14,792 bases of DNA, taken from contig JBLHVI010000081.1 in NCBI GenBank assembly GCA_047630175.1, positions 1 to 14,792 of the forward strand, written 5' to 3'. Shown in pieces: positions 1 through 5,900 of the stretch. The notes below the pieces were generated by a model that was not told where the DNA came from, ran no database searches, and saw only the letters and a program-made list of their open reading frames with translations. Positions within the stretch are counted from its first letter, which is position 1, and every line of letters starts with the position of its first letter. The DNA comes from UBA4582 sp047630175 (lineage in GTDB: Bacteria > Pseudomonadota > Gammaproteobacteria > Pseudomonadales > Azotimanducaceae). The position numbers and the translations under genes were made by a program.

Positions 1-541
1 TGCGTACCGACTTAAAATATTCGTTGGACGCAAGATTGATTACTGATTTGTTGCGGTGACCTGTTAGTTCTGTATTCAACGCCTGAGTAATCGTGTCGCC
101 CCAGAACCCGTAAAGATCTTTGTTGTCGCCGGTTGAAACACGGCTGCCCATTTCCAAGCGATAGGGCTGGATCAGATCCAGCGGCTTTAGGACGCCATAC
201 AGGCCTGAAAGTATACGCAGGCTTTTCTGTGCAAAGGTAAAGTCACGTTGAGAGTAGCTGTCCGCGTCAAGGCCGACATACACATCACCACGAAACGCTA
301 AGATTGCCTGACGAGCATTGTCAGGCGTGAACGGTAATTGCCATTGTTCAAAGCGTTCTGAATTGAGTTCGCCTAACTTGGGACTGATGCGCATTAGTTT
401 TGATAAGTCGTCGGCTGAATGGTCGCGCATGACATCAACTAGCTGGGCAGATTCTTTGAGGAAATCAGGCGTCGTGACCTGGCTAGTAGCCAGTGGTCGA
501 TCAAAATCAAGGGTTTTCGCAGGGGAAATTAACGTTAGCAT
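1..541 (-). CDS. yaaA: YaaA (DUF328/UPF0246) peroxide stress protein, N-terminal part
   Basis: Reading the minus strand from the ATG at 541 gives 180 residues open to the window edge, so the C-terminus is missing. The protein begins MLTLISPAKTLDFDRP and contains LMRISPKLGELN, NARQAILAFRGDVYVGL, LRILSGLYGVLKPLDLIQPY, RLEMG, LYGFWGD and NLASNEYFKSVR. All match the order and spacing I know from Escherichia coli YaaA, which is about 258 aa, so roughly 70% of the gene is present. Members of this family lower intracellular free iron and protect DNA during hydrogen peroxide stress; the role here is by homology. It is divergent from the CHASE2 kinase, with 188 bp between the starts. No strong Shine-Dalgarno sequence is visible before the ATG, but the family N-terminus MLxLISPAKTLD fixes the start. 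A plus-strand open frame covering 318-551 is only its shadow. Confidence 0.96.
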   Translation of the reverse strand, partial: MLTLISPAKTLDFDRPLATSQVTTPDFLKESAQLVDVMRDHSADDLSKLMRISPKLGELNSERFEQWQLPFTPDNARQAILAFRGDVYVGLDADSYSQRDFTFAQKSLRILSGLYGVLKPLDLIQPYRLEMGSRVSTGDNKDLYGFWGDTITQALNTELTGHRNKSVINLASNEYFKSVR

Positions 542-715
542 GGACACTTAAACAGATCAGGGAAAGATGTGAAATCATACTTGATTTGTGCCGTTCAGGC
601 GAGCCTCAAACGCCCAATGGATGATACTGTGCCGCAATTAGACAACGACCACGCGATAGCGCAGAATTAAGATTTTCGGTGTGAGTGCGAGAGTCATCTC
701 GAAGTCCGCCAGTTC

Positions 716-721
716 GGGGAG
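716..721 (+). promoter_or_regulatory. Ribosome binding site choosing the 730 start of the kinase
   Basis: GGGGAG ends 8 nt before the ATG at 730. The longer in-frame GTG at 685 has no comparable site, and the 15 residues it would add (MRESSRSPPVRGASG) are unlike the start of a membrane receptor. The protein from 730 (MKNPLKRWDVFL...) starts directly ahead of the first membrane segment, as in the paralogous cyclase at 5901. Confidence 0.7.
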
Positions 722-729
722 CCAGTGGG

Positions 730-3111
730 ATGAAAAATCCGTTAAAGCGTTGGGATGTATTTTTAACGTTGCTGTTGTTGTTGATCACGATTCCCGCCGA
801 ACGCTACGAGTGGTTCTCGCTGCTCGAAGACCAAACCATCTCTTTCCGACATATATTACGTACCAGTTTCGGTGACCCAGCAGAAACGTCCCTGCGTGAT
901 GAAATTATGATTGTAGCGCTTGATGAGGGGCTGTACGAAGAGTATGGCAGCTTTCCTTTTAGGCGTACCGACCTTGGCGAGATAGCCGCTCGCCTGTCGC
1001 AGTTTGGCGCGAAAGTTGTCGCCCTCGACTTTTTGATGGATTTTCGGAGTTCCTATAACGAGGACGAGCCCACCGCAGCAATGCTCGCAGAAGCCGGTAA
1101 TGTGTTGTTGGTGTCCTTCGCCATATTTGACGATGATAAGTTTGTACGCCTGACCTATCCTACCGAAGTGCTAAATGCGACAAGCCGCTCGGGTTATTCC
1201 AACCTGCAATCTACCAGTGCTCTAGGGGATAATCTTGCACGTTTGCGGGTCTATGATGAGATCACTGGCAATCGTGATGGCTGGCCGTTCGCGCTGCAGA
1301 TTCTCTCTATGTACTGGGACGCAGAGCCCGAGCTAAGCGGGAACCGGCTGACGATGGGTGAGTATCTTGATGTGCCGGTTGACCAGTTTGGTGATATCTA
1401 TATCGATTTTCCGCGGCTTGACTCTGGCACCCAGTACCTGAGTCAGGGCCAAGCGGGCTTTTCGGCTCAGGAGATTCTCGGTATGGAGGATCTTGAGGAA
1501 GACGAGATCGAAGAATATCGGTACATTTTCAAAGACAAGATCGTGCTGATCGGTGATACCTGGGAGGTTACCCACGACAGGTTCAACACGCCAGTGGGCC
1601 CCGCTTATGGCGTCGAGATCATTGCCGACACGGTGAGCACGCTTTTAAATGGTGCGCCCTTGCGTCCAGCCAGCGTCGTCGTTGAATCCTTGGTGACAGC
1701 GGCCCTCCTGATATTGCTATTGTCGACCAGTGCATTAAGTTCGCTTGGTTTGCGGCTACTGCTGATGCTAGGTATTTTTTCTGCTTATATAAGCGCCGCG
1801 AGTTTTGCGTATGTCAGCTTCGGCTTAGCGATATCTATGAGCTATGCGTTGCTGGCCGGTATTATGGCCATGATTTTTGTCAGCCTTCGTCAATACATGC
1901 TCACTGAGCAACGCCAGCTGAATATCATGGCAGACTCTGTCGAGAGCAATCGTATGCTCGGGCTGGCCTACCAGGGTCAGGGCCAGCTTGATGCGGCATT
2001 TGAAAAATTCCGTTACGGCCCGGCGGCGCCAGCTGGCTATGAAATGTTGTATAACCTCGGGCTGGACTTCGAGCGTAAACGCCAGTTTAACAAAGCCTTG
2101 GCGAGTTATGAGGTCATCAGTCAAACCGAGCCTGACTATCGTGACATTGTTAAGCGGATCAAACGCTGCCAGACCGTCGATGAAGCGCTAATGAACAGCG
2201 GAGGCACCGGTCCGGGTCTGCTGAACAATACGCTCGTGAATGATGACGGCTCGGTGGAAAAACCAACGCTGGGTCGCTACCAGATTGACAAGGTGCTGGG
2301 TCAGGGTGCCATGGGTGTTGTGTATCTTGGCAAAGACCCAAAAATCAACCGCGCTGTGGCCATCAAGACCCTTGGACTGTCAAATGAATTCAGTGGTGCT
2401 GAGCTTACGGAGGTCAAAGAGCGCTTTTTTCGTGAAGCTGAGTCCGCAGGCCGCCTTAATCACCCAAATATCGTCGCTATCTATGATGCCGGAGAAGAGA
2501 GCGATCTGGCTTATATCGCGATGGAGCTACTCAAGGGTCGTGACCTTGACGACCATATTACGCGTGAGACGTTGTTACCATTGGCAGAAATTCTTGAACT
2601 GGGCATTGCTTGTGCCGAGGCCCTTGATTATGCCCATGAGCAGAAAGTCGTGCATCGCGATATTAAGCCCTCCAACATTATGTACGACCGCGACAACAAG
2701 ATGCCAAAGATCACCGACTTTGGTATCGCCAGAATCACCGACGCGAGTAAAACGCGTACCGGCACGGTGCTCGGCACGCCAAACTATATGTCGCCAGAAC
2801 AATGCATGGGTCGCAAGGTTGATGGTCGTTCAGACTTGTTTTCCCTAGGCGTCGTGCTCTACCAGTTATGCTCCGGCAGCTTGCCGTTTAAGGGCGATTC
2901 GATGGCGACATTGATGTATGCCATCGTCCATGACGCGCCGGTGGATATTAAGCAGGTGAGACCCGATATACCGGCAACCTTACGCAAAGTGATTCATAAT
3001 GCCATGGGCAGAAAGCCAGATAAGCGTTACCAGACCGGGAAAAAACTGGCGGCCCACCTGCGCGTCTGTGCCGAGCGAATGGCGGCGGAAGGCGAGGCTG
3101 ACTCGGTATGA
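730..3111 (+). CDS. CHASE2-sensor receptor Ser/Thr protein kinase with TPRs
   Basis: A 793-aa membrane receptor kinase. Order from the ATG at 730: a first membrane segment at about residues 9-22; a periplasmic CHASE2 sensor at about 25-313 (landmarks DQFGDIYIDFPR, KIVLIGD, APLRPAS); three closely spaced membrane segments at about 315-388; two TPR-like repeats at about 400-478; and a Hanks-type kinase domain from about 515. The kinase has a complete active site: glycine loop GQGAMG (from residue 524), ATP-binding Lys546 (VAIK), catalytic loop HRDIKPSN with Asp644, DFG Asp663, and an activation segment with several threonines followed by GTPNYMSPEQ. It should therefore be active and autophosphorylate on threonine, although no activity is shown here. 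Its stop overlaps the start of the PP2C phosphatase gene, which implies coupled translation and a kinase/phosphatase pair. The sensor is paralogous to that of the cyclase at 5901-7961. CHASE2 is an extracytoplasmic sensor family of unknown ligand. An alternative GTG start at 685 is less likely. Confidence 0.95.
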   Translation: MKNPLKRWDVFLTLLLLLITIPAERYEWFSLLEDQTISFRHILRTSFGDPAETSLRDEIMIVALDEGLYEEYGSFPFRRTDLGEIAARLSQFGAKVVALDFLMDFRSSYNEDEPTAAMLAEAGNVLLVSFAIFDDDKFVRLTYPTEVLNATSRSGYSNLQSTSALGDNLARLRVYDEITGNRDGWPFALQILSMYWDAEPELSGNRLTMGEYLDVPVDQFGDIYIDFPRLDSGTQYLSQGQAGFSAQEILGMEDLEEDEIEEYRYIFKDKIVLIGDTWEVTHDRFNTPVGPAYGVEIIADTVSTLLNGAPLRPASVVVESLVTAALLILLLSTSALSSLGLRLLLMLGIFSAYISAASFAYVSFGLAISMSYALLAGIMAMIFVSLRQYMLTEQRQLNIMADSVESNRMLGLAYQGQGQLDAAFEKFRYGPAAPAGYEMLYNLGLDFERKRQFNKALASYEVISQTEPDYRDIVKRIKRCQTVDEALMNSGGTGPGLLNNTLVNDDGSVEKPTLGRYQIDKVLGQGAMGVVYLGKDPKINRAVAIKTLGLSNEFSGAELTEVKERFFREAESAGRLNHPNIVAIYDAGEESDLAYIAMELLKGRDLDDHITRETLLPLAEILELGIACAEALDYAHEQKVVHRDIKPSNIMYDRDNKMPKITDFGIARITDASKTRTGTVLGTPNYMSPEQCMGRKVDGRSDLFSLGVVLYQLCSGSLPFKGDSMATLMYAIVHDAPVDIKQVRPDIPATLRKVIHNAMGRKPDKRYQTGKKLAAHLRVCAERMAAEGEADSV

Positions 3112-3986
3112 GCCTACGCGGTAAATTAGAGATTGTCAGTCAGACCGATGTTGGCCAGGTACGTGATCATAACGAGGATTTCGTACGTTTTGATGACACT
3201 GCAGGTGTCGCCGTATTAGCGGATGGTATGGGCGGCATGAACGCAGGCGAAGTCGCCAGTTCTATGACGGTTCTGTTGTTGATGGACCTTCTGGTAGCCT
3301 TTGGTTGTGGTGGCGAGGCGCTCGTTAATGAGCTGGCAGCACGTGATGTGAGGGTTTTAGATTTAAAAGCTCAGGAATTAGCTGCGCTGGAGAATGCGCG
3401 GCCACTGCCCGTCAGAGTTGTGCAGCATGCCATAGAGAAAGCTAATCAATCGGTATTTCATGTTTCCCAGACCCAGCCCCAATGTCAGGGTATGGGCACT
3501 ACTGTGGTTGTTGGCTTGTTTTATGACAACAAGATGGTAGTGGGTCATCTGGGTGATTCTAGGGTCTATCGATACCGTGACCAGCGACTCGAACAGGTGA
3601 CTCAGGACCATAGTTTAGTCCAAGAATTACTCGATAAGGGATTGGTAACACCCGCCGAGGCCCGGGTATCAAACAAGAAGAATGTAGTGACGCGGGCGCT
3701 GGGTGTGGCGCATAAAGTTGAGGTGGAGGTGCACGAGCACAAAACCCTGCCGGGTGACATCTATCTGCTGTGCTCAGACGGATTGACTGATCTGGTGACG
3801 GACGAGGATATCGAGGCAAGCTTGCAAGAATTGGGGGGCAATCTGGGTCTCGCCACGGGTCACCTGGTCAATCTCGCTAATGCCAGTGGGGGCAAGGACA
3901 ATATCTCGATTATTCTTGTCCGTGTACGCAAGCCCTATCCTGCTAAGGTGGGTATGATAGAAAAAATTGTTAGCTGGTTTGAGTAA
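3108..3986 (+). CDS. PP2C-family Ser/Thr protein phosphatase (Stp/PrpC/PppA type)
   Basis: A 292-aa soluble PP2C phosphatase without signal peptide or membrane segment. The family motifs appear in the usual order: TDVGQVRDHNEDF (Arg19, Glu23, Asp24), VLADGMGGMNAG (metal ligand Asp39), GMGTTVVV, HLGDSRVYRYR (Asp150), QDHSLVQEL, VVTRALG, LLCSDGLTD (Asp224) and GGKDNISIILV (Asp264, Asn265). All Asp residues expected at the Mn/Mg cluster are present, so the enzyme should be active. The ATG lies inside the kinase stop (ATGA, 4-bp overlap), which is typical of a cognate STPK/PP2C pair; its likely substrates are the kinase itself and the kinase's targets. A segment at about residues 66-108, between the second and third motifs, is longer than in minimal bacterial PP2Cs. 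The short C-terminal tail (GMIEKIVSWFE) looks amphipathic and has no assigned role. Confidence 0.96.
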   Translation: MSLRGKLEIVSQTDVGQVRDHNEDFVRFDDTAGVAVLADGMGGMNAGEVASSMTVLLLMDLLVAFGCGGEALVNELAARDVRVLDLKAQELAALENARPLPVRVVQHAIEKANQSVFHVSQTQPQCQGMGTTVVVGLFYDNKMVVGHLGDSRVYRYRDQRLEQVTQDHSLVQELLDKGLVTPAEARVSNKKNVVTRALGVAHKVEVEVHEHKTLPGDIYLLCSDGLTDLVTDEDIEASLQELGGNLGLATGHLVNLANASGGKDNISIILVRVRKPYPAKVGMIEKIVSWFE

Positions 3987-4009
3987 ACGAAAGTTTGGAA
4001 CACGTATTT

Positions 4010-4597
4010 ATGTCGCTGAAAATAGTTCTTCTTAAAGATACCAAGCCAACAGACGAGTTTGTCTTTAATCAGCCGCTGGTGACCATCGGCCGGCGCGGCG
4101 AATCTGATGTACCCATCAAGGATCCCGCCGTTAGCGGAGCCCATGCGCAAATTGTGTGTGTAGATGGCAGCTACACGATAAACGATCTCGCGAGTACTAA
4201 CGGGGTATATGTCGGCGGTCGTCGAGTTGAGCAGCAAAAAATCAAGCATAATGACCTGATTACTATTGGCGAACACCTACTGCACGTTATTATTTCTGCG
4301 ACACTCAAAGCTCCGCTTAAGCACGCATCTGCTTATCTGCTTGTGGTTAAGGGCGGTACCCCGGGAGCGCGCATCGCTCTGCAAACAGGCCTGACCACCG
4401 TGGGCGAACCCGGCATTCAAGTCGCCGCGGTGTCGAAGCGCCCCCAAGGACATTTTATAATCCACGTAGACGGTGGCAAAGACAGAAGCCGTGTCCCCAT
4501 GGTCAACGGCGAGCCAACGGGTTTCAAGTCACGCAAGCTCGAGCCCGGGGACACCATAGATATTGCTGGCGTGCTGATGGAGTACCGGCTGCAGTAA
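4010..4597 (+). CDS. FHA-domain phosphothreonine-binding protein, with a degenerate second FHA-like half
   Basis: 195 aa, cytoplasmic. The N-terminal half is a classic FHA domain with all signature residues: Gly27-Arg28 (TIGRRGESDV), Ser42 and His45 (VSGAHAQI) and DLASTNGVYVGG (Ser62-Asn64-Gly65). FHA domains bind phosphothreonine peptides, so this protein is the obvious reader of the upstream kinase's output. The C-terminal half (about 105-195) also looks FHA-like: TTVGEPG, a strand-rich middle, MVNGEPTG, and LEPGDTIDIAGVLMEY resembling the usual L..GD.I.IG. It lacks the GR, SxxH and STNG signatures, so it probably does not bind phosphothreonine. I chose the ATG at 4010 because the protein then begins at the first beta strand (MSLKIVLL). 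A TTG at 3995 would add five residues and is less convincing. It lies 23 bp after the phosphatase stop, most likely in the same transcript. The set resembles PpkA/PppA/Fha of type VI secretion, but no secretion genes are present. Confidence 0.93.
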   Translation: MSLKIVLLKDTKPTDEFVFNQPLVTIGRRGESDVPIKDPAVSGAHAQIVCVDGSYTINDLASTNGVYVGGRRVEQQKIKHNDLITIGEHLLHVIISATLKAPLKHASAYLLVVKGGTPGARIALQTGLTTVGEPGIQVAAVSKRPQGHFIIHVDGGKDRSRVPMVNGEPTGFKSRKLEPGDTIDIAGVLMEYRLQ

Positions 4598-4833
4598 AAG
4601 GATTGTTCTGCGTCATTAAAAAGTCAAAAAAAAAGCGGCAAATTGATGTCAGGGGGGGTATTTATCTGCCTTACCCGCACAAGCGGTCTTAAGTGCTGAC
4701 CGGCGGTAATTTGCAAAAACTCATTGAGGCGCAGGGTGTTTTAATGGGTTATGCTTGCAATGCAATGTAACGCTGTGGCATGTAAGGCGAACACACACGT
4801 CCGTGAACAACGGTATTGATGGAGCAAGGTGGA
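4598..4833. other. Intergenic region between the FHA and FecR genes
   Basis: 236 bp without a convincing gene. It holds a run of nine A (4626-4634), a run of seven G (4652-4658) and a weak hairpin CGGTC/GACCG at 4684-4702 with no T tract, so I do not call a terminator. The gap is long enough for a separate promoter for the FecR gene, but no good -35/-10 pair stands out; TTGAGG at 4724 with TATGCT at 4750 has a 20-bp spacer. Whether FecR is transcribed with the kinase operon cannot be decided from the sequence. Confidence 0.5.
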
Positions 4834-5778
4834 ATGAATCTTAAGCAAATAGGTCTGTTGATGCTTGTTGGCGCGGTAATGTCAACCTTTTCGGGTATCG
4901 CGAGTGCGGGCGCCCCCGTGGCTAAACTCGTGCAGGTAGAGGGTGACGTTGAATACTCTCGAAACGGTACTGACTGGAAGCCCGTTACGCGCACCAAGTA
5001 TTTGTTTGAGGGCTATAAGATCAAGACTGGTCCCAATGGCTCAGGTAAGGTGATTAACCAGACAACGGGCATGACCCGTAACTTGGGTGCGGCGTCTGAG
5101 ATTGCCGTCGTCACTGGCGGCGTCGAACTCATCGACGGCAACCTGACTAAACCTACGAAGGACACAGGCAGTATTTTTGAAGGCCTGTCTAACAAGTTCG
5201 CTACTGCCCAGCGTTACACCACAGTGCGGCGTTCTGTGACCAAGGCTGATGATGGCCAGTGCGATAGCAAGGTCAGAACCATTCGTGAGGTAGTCGTGTC
5301 ATCGGCGCACCCAGACCTTGTCTGGCGTAATGCATGTCCTGAGTTTTCATATCGGATTGTGATTGACGGTGAACCCCATGATATCGCCGCACAGTCTACT
5401 GCAGAAATGATTCGCTACACGATTACCGATGTCGAGCCGGGTGAGTACAGCTACCATGTCGAGGTGCTGGACAAAGATGGTACGGTTTACATCCCTCGTG
5501 GCGAGTCAACGTTTATCTGGCTTGACAGCAAAGACGAGAAAGAGATGATGTCGAAAGTTGACAGTGTGGAAGACGATATCTTCATTGCGGCCAGCATGCT
5601 CGAAGAGCGACTGATGTATATCGCTGCGATGGATAAGTATCGCGATTATTTCAATGAAAATCCTGATGATAATGACATGCGTCCGCTGTTGATCCAATCC
5701 TATCAGGGTCTAAAGTTGAGTAATCTGCGGGCTAGTGAAGCGCGGTTGTACAACGCATCTTTGGAAGGTAATTACTGA
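4834..5778 (+). CDS. Secreted FecR-domain protein with Ig-like and helical C-terminal parts
   Basis: 314 aa with a clear Sec signal peptide: MNLKQIG, a hydrophobic core, and a likely cleavage after Ala25 (GIASA/GAPVAK). Residues about 30-105 form a FecR-type beta domain (VQVEGDVEYSRNG, TDWKPV, LFEGYKIKTGPNGSG, ASEI). Residues about 143-230 look like an Ig/FN3-like beta domain (LVWRNACPEFSYRIVIDG, VEPGEYSYHVEVLDKDG), with Cys143 and Cys168 as a possible disulfide in the oxidising periplasm. The last 70 or so residues are helical and TPR-like (MLEERLMYIAAMDKYRDYF, LLIQSYQGL). Unlike FecR of iron uptake it has no N-terminal anti-sigma region and no sigma factor or TonB receptor beside it. Being periplasmic and flanked by two CHASE2 receptors, it could be an input or ligand-binding partner for them; that is inference. 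Start: GGAG at 4821-4824 is 9 nt before the ATG at 4834; TTG 4816 and ATG 4819 are in frame but lack a site. A strong terminator follows. Confidence 0.88.
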   Translation: MNLKQIGLLMLVGAVMSTFSGIASAGAPVAKLVQVEGDVEYSRNGTDWKPVTRTKYLFEGYKIKTGPNGSGKVINQTTGMTRNLGAASEIAVVTGGVELIDGNLTKPTKDTGSIFEGLSNKFATAQRYTTVRRSVTKADDGQCDSKVRTIREVVVSSAHPDLVWRNACPEFSYRIVIDGEPHDIAAQSTAEMIRYTITDVEPGEYSYHVEVLDKDGTVYIPRGESTFIWLDSKDEKEMMSKVDSVEDDIFIAASMLEERLMYIAAMDKYRDYFNENPDDNDMRPLLIQSYQGLKLSNLRASEARLYNASLEGNY

Positions 5779-5825
5779 TTTACTTTTCATTTTTGTCGCT
5801 AACCGACGCTGATTGATTATCACTG

Positions 5826-5861
5826 CCCGCGGGGGTCTGAAAAGACGCCCGCGGGTTTTTT
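5826..5861 (+). terminator. Strong intrinsic terminator after the FecR gene
   Basis: A 13-bp stem with one mismatch, CCCGCGGGGGTCT (5826-5838) against AGACGCCCGCGGG (5843-5855), closed by a GAAA tetraloop and followed by six T (5856-5861). It starts 48 bp after the FecR stop and ends 39 bp before the cyclase ATG, so it should end the kinase-phosphatase-FHA-FecR transcript and separate it from the cyclase gene. Confidence 0.9.
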
Positions 5862-5900
5862 GTTTCCGTAGCTAGTTTCTGAAAGTAGACGAGTAGCATT

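Noticed and set aside
2240..2848. A 202-codon open frame overlapping the kinase gene on the same strand
   Set aside because: It lies wholly inside the kinase domain coding sequence in another frame, and its residues are unlike a natural protein. The kinase frame has all catalytic motifs.
730..4597. Type VI secretion post-translational regulation module (PpkA/PppA/Fha)
   Set aside because: The three enzyme types match, but no tss/vas gene is in the window and the kinase sensor is CHASE2, not the PpkA type, so I call it a separate signalling operon.
4626..4702. A9 and G7 runs and a 5-bp hairpin taken as a terminator or phase-variable tract
   Set aside because: The hairpin is weak, has no T tract, and the homopolymers lie outside any gene and away from a clear promoter spacer.
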